Source: Oscillospiraceae bacterium
GTDB lineage: Bacteria; Bacillota; Clostridia; Oscillospirales; Ruminococcaceae
Direction: 5' to 3'
DNA length: 64,000 bases
NCBI GenBank assembly: GCA_902363145.1
Contig: CABIZB010000006.1
Location: 69,416-133,415 of the forward strand
Part shown: positions 1 through 9,500 of the stretch, in pieces
Position numbering within the stretch: the stretch's first letter is position 1
How the letters are laid out: the number at the start of each line of letters is the position of its first letter
Position numbers and translations under genes: made by a program
The notes under the pieces: model-generated
What the model was told of the DNA's origin: nothing
Databases searched by the model: none
Seen by the model: the letters and a program-made list of their open reading frames with translations, nothing else

Positions 1-22
1 CAATGCACAAACTGATCCCCCA

Positions 23-62
23 CAAAAAAAACAAAACACCCCGTATCAAATGATACGGGGTG
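23..62 (-). terminator. Rho-independent terminator of ppdK
   Basis: A perfect 12-bp inverted repeat (37-48 with 51-62) with a 2-nt loop lies 25 bp past the ppdK stop. Read on the minus strand it is followed by a T-rich tract (complement of 23-36). This is a standard intrinsic terminator for the minus-strand gene. Confidence 0.9.
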
Positions 63-87
63 AAATTTGTTTATTGAGAAGTCAGAA

Positions 88-2730
88 TTACTTCTGAGCT
101 TCCTTGATTGCAGCCTGAGCAGCAGCCAGTCTTGCGATAGGCACACGGAAAGGTGAGCAAGATACATAGTCGAGGCCAATTTCGTGGCAGAACTCAACAG
201 ATGTAGGATCGCCGCCGTGCTCGCCGCAGATACCGATGTGGAGCTTGGGGTTAACAGGCTTGCCGAGCTGGATAGCCATCTTCATGAGCTTGCCAACGCC
301 AACCTGGTCGAGCTTTGCAAAAGGATCGTTCTCGAAGATCTTGGTGTCATAGTAAGCGTTGAGGAACTTACCAGCATCGTCTCTGGAGAAGCCGAATGTC
401 ATCTGAGTAAGGTCGTTAGTACCGAAGCAGAAGAAGTCAGCGTCCTTAGCGATATCGTCAGCTGTGAGAGCTGCACGAGGAATCTCGATCATAGTACCAA
501 CCTCGTACTTGAGATCGGAACCTGCTGCTGCGATGATCTCATCAGCAGTCTTTACAACGATGTTCTTAACGAACTTGAGCTCCTTATCCTCACCAACGAG
601 GGGGATCATGATCTCAGGAACGATAGTCCAGTCGGGGTGCTTTGCCTTAACATTGATAGCAGCCTTGATAACAGCTTCTGTCTGCATCTTAGCGATCTCA
701 GGATATGTTACAGCAAGACGGCAACCTCTGTGGCCCATCATGGGGTTGAACTCGTGGAGAGAAGCAATGATGTTCTTGATAGTCTCAACGGACTTGCCCT
801 GAGCCTTTGCAAGAGCCTCAATGTCAGCTTCCTCAGTAGGAACGAATTCGTGAAGAGGAGGATCGAGGAATCTGATAGTAACAGGGTTGCCCTCGAGTGC
901 CTCGTAGAGAGCCTCGAAATCGCCCTGCTGCATAGGTTCGATCTTAGCAAGAGCTGCTTCTCTCTCTTCAACTGTATCGGAGCAGATCATCTCTCTGAAT
1001 GCTGCGATTCTGTCAGCCTCAAAGAACATGTGCTCTGTACGGCAAAGGCCGATACCTTCAGCGCCGAGCTCTCTTGCCTTCTTAGCGTCAGCAGGAGTAT
1101 CAGCATTGGTTCTAACCTTAAGTCTTCTGTACTTGTCAGCCCAAGCCATTACACGGCCGAACTCACCGGCGATCTGAGCATCAACGGTAGGAATGATCTC
1201 GCCGTAGATGTTACCGGTTGTACCGTCGATGGAGATGTAGTCGCCCTCGTGGAAGGTCTTTCCGCCGAGCTCGAACTTCTTGTTCTCTTCATCCATCTTG
1301 ATATCGCCGCAGCCGGATACGCAGCAGGTACCCATTCCACGTGCAACAACGGCAGCGTGAGAGGTCATACCGCCACGAACTGTGAGGATACCCTGGGAAG
1401 CCTTCATACCGGTGATATCTTCGGGAGAAGTCTCAAGACGAACGAGAACTACCTTTTCGCCCTTAGCGTTCCAAGCCTCTGCATCATCAGCAGTGAATAC
1501 GACCTTACCGCAAGCAGCTCCGGGAGAAGCACCGAGGCCCTTTCCAAGAGGAGTAGCAGCCTTCAGAGCCTTAGCATCGAACTGAGGGTGAAGAAGAGTA
1601 TCGAGGTTTCTGGGGTCGATCATAAGAACAGCTTCCTGCTCGGTCTTGTGGCCTTCATCAACGAGGTCGCAAGCGATCTTCAGAGCAGCCTGAGCGGTTC
1701 TCTTACCGTTACGGCACTGGAGCATGAAGAGCTTGCCGTTCTCAACGGTGAACTCCATGTCCTGCATATCGTGATAGTGGTTCTCGAGGATATCGCAAAC
1801 CTTGATGAAATCAGCATAAGCTTCGGGGAACTTCTCTGCCATCTGAGCAATAGGCATAGGAGTACGAACGCCTGCAACAACGTCCTCGCCCTGTGCGTTA
1901 GTGAGGAACTCACCCATGAGCTTCTTCTCACCTGTAGCAGGATCTCTTGTGAAGGCAACGCCTGTACCGGAGTTGTCGTTCAGGTTACCGAATACCATGG
2001 GCATTACGTTAACTGCAGTACCCCAAGAATAAGGGATATCGTTGTCACGACGGTAAACATTTGCACGGGGGTTGTCCCAAGAACGGAATACAGCCTCGAT
2101 AGCGAGCTTGAGCTGCTCAACAGGATCGGAGGGGAAGTCAGAACCGAGCTGCTTCTTGTACTCTGCCTTGAACTGCTCAGCAAGTGTCTTGAGGTCAGCA
2201 GCGGTGAGCTCTACATCGTAATGTACGCCCTTTTCTTCCTTCATCTTGTCGATGAGCTGCTCAAAGTACTTCTTGCCGACTTCCATAACAACGTCGGAGA
2301 ACATCTGGATAAATCTTCTGTAAGAGTCGTAAACGAATCTCTCGAACTTAGGATCGGAGTTGCCTGCAATCATAGCAGCAACAACGTCATCGTTAAGACC
2401 GAGGTTGAGGATCGTATCCATCATACCGGGCATGGAAGCTCTTGCGCCGGAACGAACGGAAACGAGAAGGGGATTCTTAAGATCGCCGAACTTCTTGCCG
2501 TTTTCCTTTTCCATCCAAGCAACGCCTTCCATAGCCTGAGCCATGATCTCGTCGTTGATCTTTCTGCCGTCCTCATAGTACTGAGTGCAGGCCTCGGTGG
2601 TGATAGTAAAGCCCTGAGGAACAGGAAGACCTATCTCGGTCATTTCAGCAAGGTTAGCGCCCTTACCGCCGAGAAGGTTACGCATAGTCATATTACCTTC
2701 TTTAAAAGTATAGACCCATTTTTTTGCCAT
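88..2730 (-). CDS. ppdK: Pyruvate, phosphate dikinase
   Basis: Interconverts pyruvate + ATP + Pi and phosphoenolpyruvate + AMP + PPi in the cytosol; in anaerobic Firmicutes it commonly serves glycolysis or gluconeogenesis. The 880-aa length is normal for the family. Visible order: N-terminal ATP-grasp-like nucleotide-binding region (GGKGANLAEM near residue 22; SVRSGARASMPGMMDT near 92), the swivelling phospho-histidine domain with GGMTSHAAVVARGMG near residue 450 (catalytic His in TSHA), and the C-terminal PEP/pyruvate TIM barrel with GLCRTEHMFF and the late GICGEHGGDP motif. The start is preceded by a GGAGG site on the minus strand. It is transcribed alone, divergently from glmU, and ends at a strong terminator. 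Identification is secure from motifs and length. Confidence 0.97.
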   Translation of the reverse strand: MAKKWVYTFKEGNMTMRNLLGGKGANLAEMTEIGLPVPQGFTITTEACTQYYEDGRKINDEIMAQAMEGVAWMEKENGKKFGDLKNPLLVSVRSGARASMPGMMDTILNLGLNDDVVAAMIAGNSDPKFERFVYDSYRRFIQMFSDVVMEVGKKYFEQLIDKMKEEKGVHYDVELTAADLKTLAEQFKAEYKKQLGSDFPSDPVEQLKLAIEAVFRSWDNPRANVYRRDNDIPYSWGTAVNVMPMVFGNLNDNSGTGVAFTRDPATGEKKLMGEFLTNAQGEDVVAGVRTPMPIAQMAEKFPEAYADFIKVCDILENHYHDMQDMEFTVENGKLFMLQCRNGKRTAQAALKIACDLVDEGHKTEQEAVLMIDPRNLDTLLHPQFDAKALKAATPLGKGLGASPGAACGKVVFTADDAEAWNAKGEKVVLVRLETSPEDITGMKASQGILTVRGGMTSHAAVVARGMGTCCVSGCGDIKMDEENKKFELGGKTFHEGDYISIDGTTGNIYGEIIPTVDAQIAGEFGRVMAWADKYRRLKVRTNADTPADAKKARELGAEGIGLCRTEHMFFEADRIAAFREMICSDTVEEREAALAKIEPMQQGDFEALYEALEGNPVTIRFLDPPLHEFVPTEEADIEALAKAQGKSVETIKNIIASLHEFNPMMGHRGCRLAVTYPEIAKMQTEAVIKAAINVKAKHPDWTIVPEIMIPLVGEDKELKFVKNIVVKTADEIIAAAGSDLKYEVGTMIEIPRAALTADDIAKDADFFCFGTNDLTQMTFGFSRDDAGKFLNAYYDTKIFENDPFAKLDQVGVGKLMKMAIQLGKPVNPKLHIGICGEHGGDPTSVEFCHEIGLDYVSCSPFRVPIARLAAAQAAIKEAQK

Positions 2731-3210
2731 TGGATTTTACCTCCATATAAATATAGATTTTTTCACGGCCGCAATTTGAGAATTGCAACAATTTACATCT
2801 TTTTCCCACATATATAACAGTACATTGTTGTGCTGCCATGAACATAACTATATTATAACAGAAATATATGTATTTTTCTACTGTTCAATAGCAGAAAAAT
2901 TGAGCCCGTATCTTTGGCTATTTTGACCAAAAGATTGTGATTTTCTATAATAAAGAACAATTAAAATAAAATGCACTTGAAATATCCATCAAACTGTGGC
3001 ATAATAATATCTGAAAGGCATATTGGCAGAACGCCATATTTTACAGTCGGTATATTGGCTTTGTGTAATATACTTTAAGTATATTTTTATCGGTGGTAGA
3101 TGCAGCAGTTCAAGATACTTGATGTATAATCAAAACTTTATAATACATAAAGTATATTATAACAAAGCAAGCGCAATTTACAATTCTTTATAATCAGGAG
3201 AATTTATACT
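2731..3210. other. Divergent promoter region between ppdK and glmU
   Basis: A 480-bp AT-rich stretch without a convincing gene. On the minus strand an extended -10 box (TGT before TATAAT, at 2852-2857) could serve ppdK, but I see no good -35. The glmU side holds several TATAAT-like boxes at 3120-3170 and a short palindrome (AATATACTT...AAGTATATT) near 3065-3085. The glmU ribosome site is at 3197-3203. No single promoter can be chosen with confidence. Confidence 0.4.
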
Positions 3211-4614
3211 ATGAGTAATAATTCTAAAAACTGCGCCGTTATCCTCGCAGGAGGACAGGGCAAGAGAATGAAGTCAGATCTCCCCAAGCCCATGTTTGAG
3301 GTTCTGGGTCTCCCCATGCTGGACTGGGCGATAAGAGCCTGTGAGGACGCAGGCATAACAGATATCTGCGTGGTAACAGGCTTCAACCACGAGGTCATCG
3401 AAAAGCACCTGGACGGCAAGTATCACACCGTTTTCCAGCCCCAGAGAATGGGCACGGGCCATGCGGTGATGATGACCATAGACTGGCTCAAGGAGCGTGC
3501 TGACGGCAACGTGCTTATCCTTAACGGAGACGCTCCCTTTATCGACAAGGATACCATATTAGGCGCACTTTCTCTTCATGAGGAGAAAAGCAACGCCGTT
3601 ACAGTTATAACTGCCGAGCTTGATAACCCCTACGGATACGGCAGGATACTCCGCCATGATGACGGCATTTACGGCATCGTGGAAGAAAAGGACGCCACTC
3701 CCGAACAGAAGAAGATAAAGGAAATAAACTCAGGCGCATATTGGTTCGGAGTTGAAAAGCTCATCTATGCCCTTGGTGAGATAAAGCCCAACAATTCTCA
3801 GGGAGAATATTATCTTACCGACTCGGTTTATATCCTTATCAGCGCAAAATTTCGTGCAGATGCCTATATTTCTTCAAATTCCGATGCGGTTTTAGGTGCA
3901 AATGACAGAAAAGGCCTTTTGTTATTGAATAATACCGCAAGATTTGCTATAATAGAAAGGTTGATGGACGAGGGTGTCGAATTTACCTGCACCGACGGCG
4001 TTACTATCGGCAGAGATGTAAAGGTCGGCAAGGGTACGACTATCATGCAGGGAGTTATCCTCAAAGGAAACACCGTTATCGGCGAAAACTGCAAGATAGG
4101 CCCCAACTGCATCATTGAAAACTGCACAGTAGGCGACGGTGTTACCCTTAACTCCGTTCAGGCATTCGACAGCGAGATCGAGGACAGCGCAAAGGTAGGT
4201 CCTTTCGTTCAGATACGTCCCGGAAGCAAGATCTGCAAGGGCGTAAAGATAGGCGATTTCGTTGAGATCAAAAATTCCGTTATCGGTGAAAACACCGCTG
4301 TTGCACATCTTACCTACGTTGGCGATTCCGACGTGGGAAGCGGCGTAAACTTTGGCTGCGGCGTAGTTACCGTAAACTACGACGGCGAAAAGAAGTTCCG
4401 CACCACTATCGGCGACGATGCTTTCATCGGCTGCAACACTAACCTTGTGGCTCCCGTAAAGATCGGCAAGGGCGCATATACAGGCGCAGGCTCCACTATT
4501 ACAAAGGACGTTCCCGACGGCTCTCTCGCAGTTGAGAGAGGAACAGCCAAGATAATAGAGGGCTACGGTCTGAGAAAGCTCAAGGGCAGGATAGAAAAGA
4601 ACCACAGCAAATAA
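3211..4614 (+). CDS. glmU: Bifunctional GlmU: GlcN-1-P acetyltransferase / GlcNAc-1-P uridyltransferase
   Basis: Makes UDP-N-acetylglucosamine, the precursor for peptidoglycan and teichoic acids: the C-terminal domain acetylates glucosamine-1-phosphate and the N-terminal domain adds UMP. The N-terminal nucleotidyltransferase signature LAGGQGKRMKSDLPKP begins near residue 12, with GTGHAV near 85 and LILNGDAPF near 103. From about residue 255 the sequence turns into a left-handed beta-helix hexapeptide-repeat acyltransferase (repeated I-G-x-x / V-G-x-G units), with IRPGSKI and the HLTYVGD segment holding the catalytic His. 467 aa is typical. A CAGGAG site precedes the ATG. The next gene is prs, an arrangement (glmU-prs-pth-mfd) conserved in many Firmicutes. 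Confidence 0.97.
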   Translation: MSNNSKNCAVILAGGQGKRMKSDLPKPMFEVLGLPMLDWAIRACEDAGITDICVVTGFNHEVIEKHLDGKYHTVFQPQRMGTGHAVMMTIDWLKERADGNVLILNGDAPFIDKDTILGALSLHEEKSNAVTVITAELDNPYGYGRILRHDDGIYGIVEEKDATPEQKKIKEINSGAYWFGVEKLIYALGEIKPNNSQGEYYLTDSVYILISAKFRADAYISSNSDAVLGANDRKGLLLLNNTARFAIIERLMDEGVEFTCTDGVTIGRDVKVGKGTTIMQGVILKGNTVIGENCKIGPNCIIENCTVGDGVTLNSVQAFDSEIEDSAKVGPFVQIRPGSKICKGVKIGDFVEIKNSVIGENTAVAHLTYVGDSDVGSGVNFGCGVVTVNYDGEKKFRTTIGDDAFIGCNTNLVAPVKIGKGAYTGAGSTITKDVPDGSLAVERGTAKIIEGYGLRKLKGRIEKNHSK

Positions 4615-4701
4615 TACCTCAAAGGCACAGGCGCTGATTGTGAGCAGCGTATAAAACAGCCCCATATTTTTGGAATTTATTTATAGAAAAGGAGAAGAAA
4701 A

Positions 4702-5664
4702 ATGAATCTTCACGGTAAGGATATCAAAATCTTCACTGCAAACTCCAATCCCCAGGTAGCTGCCGACATCGCAAAGGCGCTGGGACTTCCCCTCGGTCAG
4801 TCCGAGGTCGTTACCTTTTCCGACGGAGAGGTAAGCGTTTCCATTAAGGAAAGCGTTAGAGGTTCCGACGTATTCGTTGTTCAGTCCACCAGCACCCCTG
4901 TAAACGACCACGTGATGGAGCTTCTCATTATGATCGACGCATTTAAGAGAGCTTCCGCAGGCCGTATCACAGCAGTTATCCCCTACATGGGATATGCACG
5001 TCAGGACAGAAAGGCTAAGGCAAGAGATCCCATCTCTGCAAAGCTTATGGCAGACCTGCTTACCGTTGCGGGCGCTGACCGTATCCTCACAATGGATCTC
5101 CACTGCGCACAGATCCAGGGCTTCTTCAACATTCCCGTTGACCATCTCCTCGGTGTGCCCATTCTGGTTCCCTACTTCGTTGAGAAGTTCAAGGACATCA
5201 AGGACAATACCATCATCGTATCTCCCGACCTTGGCTCCGTAACCAGAGCAAGAAACTTTGCCGCTAAGTTTGACGCTCCTCTTGCTATCGTTGATAAGAG
5301 ACGTCAGAAGGCAAACGTATGCGAAGTTATGAACATCATCGGCGACGTTAAGGATAAGGACGTTATCCTCGTTGACGATATGATTGACACCGCAGGTACC
5401 CTCTGCAACGCTGCAAAGGCTATCATGGAAAAGGGCGGCGCAAGATCCGTTACCGCTTGTGCAACTCACGGCGTTCTTTCAGGCCCTGCTATCGAGAGGA
5501 TCCAGGCAAGCGTTATCAAGGAAGTTGTTATCCTCGATACTATCGCACTCCCTCCCGAGAAGCACATCGACAAGATCACTGTTCTCCCCGTTGCTCCTGT
5601 ATTTGCTCAGGCTATCGAGAGAATTTACGCAGACAGACCCATTTCCCCTCTTTTCAATAACTGA
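4702..5664 (+). CDS. prs: Ribose-phosphate pyrophosphokinase (PRPP synthetase)
   Basis: Transfers pyrophosphate from ATP to ribose-5-phosphate, making PRPP for purine, pyrimidine, histidine, tryptophan and NAD synthesis. 320 aa, normal for class I enzymes. Visible motifs: FSDGEVSVSI near 34, PYMGYARQDRKAK near 95 (flexible loop with the ATP-binding residues), MDLHCAQIQGFF near 130 (metal-binding His), and the PRPP-binding loop VDDMIDTAGT near 223. The strong AAAGGAGAAG ribosome site ends 6 nt before ATG. It lies 87 bp after glmU with no clear terminator between, so co-transcription is likely. Confidence 0.97.
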   Translation: MNLHGKDIKIFTANSNPQVAADIAKALGLPLGQSEVVTFSDGEVSVSIKESVRGSDVFVVQSTSTPVNDHVMELLIMIDAFKRASAGRITAVIPYMGYARQDRKAKARDPISAKLMADLLTVAGADRILTMDLHCAQIQGFFNIPVDHLLGVPILVPYFVEKFKDIKDNTIIVSPDLGSVTRARNFAAKFDAPLAIVDKRRQKANVCEVMNIIGDVKDKDVILVDDMIDTAGTLCNAAKAIMEKGGARSVTACATHGVLSGPAIERIQASVIKEVVILDTIALPPEKHIDKITVLPVAPVFAQAIERIYADRPISPLFNN

Positions 5665-5699
5665 TATCGTATATCAAACCAAATAAATAAAAGATACAT

Positions 5700-5728
5700 A
5701 GGCGGCACTAACATCGTTAATGCCGCCT
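5700..5728 (+). terminator. Possible hairpin terminator after prs
   Basis: AGGCGGCA pairs with TGCCGCCT around an inner TAAC/GTTA stem, 36 nt past the prs stop. The run of T after the stem is poor, and the right arm belongs to the repeat described at 5721-5864, so terminator function is uncertain. Confidence 0.4.
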
Positions 5729-5864
5729 AAAGGTATTTATAAATATGAGTTACCGAGCTGCAGATAATATTGCAAGCTCCGAACTTATCAGCGAAGCGGA
5801 GACAGCGACACGCTGTGCCGCCTAAAGGTATTTATAAATATGAGTTACCGAGCCGCAGATAATA
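5721..5864 (+). repeat. 95-bp-period intergenic repeat, copies 1 and 2
   Basis: Bases 5721-5768 and 5816-5863 are the same 48-bp sequence with one mismatch, set 95 bp apart. The unit runs from GTTACCGAGC to TGCCGCCTAAAGG, with an internal ATCAGCGAAGCGG block; one complete unit (about 5746-5840) is flanked by partial ones. A related copy lies at 38211-38290 on the other strand. No reading frame is preserved. It fills the gap between prs and pth, so it may be part of their mRNA. Confidence 0.75.
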
Positions 5865-5889
5865 ATTTGTGTAAACGGAAGGAAATAAA

Positions 5890-6516
5890 ATGAGTATTTT
5901 TGATGTATTCGAGCAGCTCAACAAAAACAAAGCCCCCGAGCCGACAGGTCCCGTGGAATATATCATAGTAGGTCTGGGAAACCCAGGGGCACAGTATGAA
6001 AACACCCGCCACAACGCAGGCTTTATGACTGTCGATACCCTGGCGGCAAAATATAAATTTGACATAAAGAAGCTGAAATTCAAGTCCCTTACAGGCGATG
6101 TTGTCATTGCAGGCAAGCGATGTCTGGTAATGAAGCCCTCCACATTTATGAACAACAGCGGAGAAGCTGTGGTGGAGGCGATGAATTTCTACAAGATACC
6201 CATCGAAAATGTGATAGTATGTTATGACGATATAAGCCTTGAACCCGGCAAGCTGCGCATTCGCCGAAAGGGAAGCGACGGCGGCCATAACGGCATAAAG
6301 TCCATCATATATCTTACAGGCTCTCAGGATTTCCCACGCATAAAGATAGGCGTAGGCGCAAAGCCCTCCAAGGACTATGACCTGGCAAACTGGGTGCTGG
6401 GCAATTTCCCATCGGAGGATATCCCCAAGATGCACGAATCCACCGAGCACGCCTGTGAAGCCATAGAGCTTATGGTCAAGGGCGAGACCGACAAGGCAAT
6501 GAACCTTTTCAACTGA
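5890..6516 (+). CDS. pth: Peptidyl-tRNA hydrolase
   Basis: Releases tRNA from peptidyl-tRNA that drops off the ribosome. The core begins near residue 24 with the signature IIVGLGNPGAQYENTRHNAGF, which carries the catalytic His and the substrate-binding Asn. Later motifs are KPSTFMNNSGE near 80, CYDDISLEPGKLRIR near 107 and SDGGHNGIKS near 124. At 208 aa it is slightly long because of an N-terminal extension of about 20 residues (MSIFDVFEQLNK...). A GGAAGGAA site precedes the ATG. It is followed after 19 bp by mfd, a common pairing. Confidence 0.95.
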   Translation: MSIFDVFEQLNKNKAPEPTGPVEYIIVGLGNPGAQYENTRHNAGFMTVDTLAAKYKFDIKKLKFKSLTGDVVIAGKRCLVMKPSTFMNNSGEAVVEAMNFYKIPIENVIVCYDDISLEPGKLRIRRKGSDGGHNGIKSIIYLTGSQDFPRIKIGVGAKPSKDYDLANWVLGNFPSEDIPKMHESTEHACEAIELMVKGETDKAMNLFN

Positions 6517-6535
6517 TAAGAAAGACAGGCGGAAA

Positions 6536-9500
6536 ATGAACAACTCACTTTTCGGTAAAATGCAGAGCGTGCTTATGTCTCAGTCGGACATAAAGGACAT
6601 CTGCGACACATTAAAACGAGGATATTACCCACTGGCTGTGTCTGGACTTTCGTCCATACACAAGGCTCAGCTGGCACTTATAATAAGCACCCTTTCGGAA
6701 GAAAGCGCCCCTCTCCTTATCATCACCGATGACGAGGCAGGGGCTAAACGTATTTGCGATGATATAAACGAAATGTATGCCGTTTCCCAGAATGAAAATG
6801 AAACAGCCGCATATATCTATCCCGCAAAGGACATCACTCTGGCAAGGGTGGAAAGCGTTTCAAAGGAATACGAATACCAGCGCCTGTGCGTGTTGGCGAG
6901 GCTCATAGACGGCAGCTGCAAAATAGTCTGTGCTTCGGCGGAGGCGGTAATGCAGCGCACTATCCCTCCCGATGTGCTGGCTGACCGCACAATCAAGCTG
7001 TCAAGGGACACTTCCGTGCAGCTCCCCGACCTCATAAGCCGCCTCATCGCCGCAGGCTACACCCGCTGCGACAAGGTGGAAAGCCCCTCCCAGTTTTCCG
7101 TGAGAGGTTCCATTGCGGATATCTTCCCCGTGCAGGAGAAAATGCCTGTCCGTATGGAGCTGTGGGACGATGAGATAGATTCCTTTGCATATTTTGACCC
7201 CGAGACCCAGCGCCGCACCGAGCAGATAGACGAGCTTATTATCCCCCCCGCAGGCGAGGTGCTTTTTAACAGCGCAGACGCACTTGTACAGAAGATAAAC
7301 GCCCTCTCCGCAGGAGTAAGAGGAAAGCGCACCGAGCTTGTGCGCTCAAACCTTGCCAAGGACGCAGACAATGTTTCAAACGGCGTAAGCCTTGCAAATA
7401 TCGACAAGTATCTGCCGCTGGCATATGACAAGCCCGCACTTATCTTCGATTACCTGAAGCCCGACAGCCCTGTGCTTTTCTGTGAGTTCCACAGCTGCTG
7501 CGAAAAGGCAAAAGCAATACAGTCCCAGTTCAATGAGGACGTGAAGATACTCCTTGAAGAGGGCGAGCTTTGCAGAGGTCTGGACGGCTATATAGCCGAG
7601 TTTGAGAGCATTTCCGAAACAGCTGTGAAATTCCCCTGCGTGCTTATGGATACGTTCCTGCGCACAAACGATATCCGCTGCAAAAAGCTCTGGACAATGA
7701 CCGCCTATCAGACCGCTCCGTGGGGCGGCGAGATACGTCAGCTTTCGGAGGATCTGCGTTCGTTCATCGACCGCAACTACTCCGTCATCGTGCTGGCAGG
7801 CTCTGAAAAAACTCTGCCCATAATCGCCGAGGATCTGAGAAATGACGGCATTCCATGCGACATAATGACAGAGGAGACCACCCTTACCAAGGGCAGAGTT
7901 CTCATCACCACAGGCTGCCTGTCATCGGGCTATGATTATCCCGACATCAAGACCGCACTTATCACCCAGGCAAAGGCAATGAGCTCCAAGAGGAAGCTCA
8001 AAAAGAAGAAAAAGGGCGAGGAAATAAAGTCCCTGGCAGATATCGCCCCGGGCGATCTGGTAGTTCACGCTCTCCACGGAATAGGCAGGTTCGAGGGCAT
8101 TCGCAAGCTGGAGCTGGAGGGCATCACCAAGGACTATATCACCATAAAATACGCAGGTACGGACGTGCTTTATGTGCCCGTTACCCAGATGGATCTTATT
8201 TCAAGATATATCGGCCCCCGTGACGATACGGGCGTAAAGCTCAACAAGCTTTCCTCCAACGAGTGGCAGAAAACACGTTCCCGTGTAAAGAAAGCCGTCA
8301 AGGATATGGCGGACGAGCTTATTGCCCTCTACGCAAAGCGCAGCAAAACAAAGGGCTTTGCATTCTCTGAGGACAACGACTGGCAGAACGACTTTGAAGC
8401 CCGCTTTGACTATACCGAGACAGATGACCAGCTCCGCTGCATAGAAGAGATAAAGCAGGATATGATGAAGCCCACCCCCATGGACAGACTTCTCTGCGGA
8501 GACGTGGGCTTCGGAAAAACAGAGGTGGCTTTCCGTGCCGCATTCAAATGTATGCTGGACGGCAAGCAGTGCGCAGTGCTTGTGCCCACAACCGTCCTTG
8601 CATGGCAGCATTACCAGAGCGCACTGAAAAGATTTGAGCATTTCCCGTTTAAAATAGAGCTTTTGTCCCGCTTCCGCACCAAAAAGCAGCAGGAAGAGAT
8701 ACTCAAACAGGTGGCTCTGGGCACTGTGGATATGGTCATAGGCACTCACCGCCTTGTGCAGAAGGACGTTAAGTTCAAGGATCTGGGTCTTGCCATAATC
8801 GACGAGGAACAGCGTTTCGGCGTTGCCCACAAGGAGCGCTTCAAGGAAGCGTTTACGGGAGTTGACGTGTTGACCCTTTCCGCAACACCTATCCCACGAA
8901 CCCTCAACATGGCAATGAGCGGCATAAGAGATATGAGCGTCATAGAAGAGCCGCCCGTTGACAGATATCCCGTGCAGACCTATGTTATCGAGCACAATAT
9001 GGGCGTTATAATCCAGGCGATAAACAAGGAGCTGAGGCGTGGCGGTCAGGTTTATTATATCCATAACCGTGTGGAGACCATCGACCTGTGCGCCGCAAAA
9101 ATAGCCGAGCTTATCCCCGACGCACGTATCGCCGTGGCTCACGGTCAGCTTTCCGAGGAACGTCTCTCGGATATCTGGACGGAGCTGGTTGACCACGAGA
9201 TAGACATACTTGTCTGCACCACCATCATCGAAACAGGCGTTGACGTGCCTAACGTAAACACACTTATCATCGAGGACGCAGACAATCTGGGACTTTCCCA
9301 GCTCTATCAGCTGAGAGGCCGTGTGGGACGTTCCAACAGGCGTGCCTTTGCGTATTTCACTTTCAGGCGTGGCAAAGTGCTTACCGAAATAGCCTCCAAG
9401 CGCCTTGACGCAATAAGGGAGTTCACCCAGTTCGGCAGCGGCTTCCGTGTGGCAATGCGTGACTTGGAAATAAGAGGCGCAGGCTCAATTCTGGGCGGCC

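Noticed and set aside
184..2817. A very long open frame (about 877 codons) opposite ppdK
   Set aside because: It is the mirror frame of a highly conserved gene with strongly biased codons; the translation has no recognisable domain and no ribosome site.
5700..5728. Riboswitch before pth
   Set aside because: The conserved blocks belong to a repeat seen elsewhere with unrelated neighbours, and no known riboswitch consensus is recognisable.
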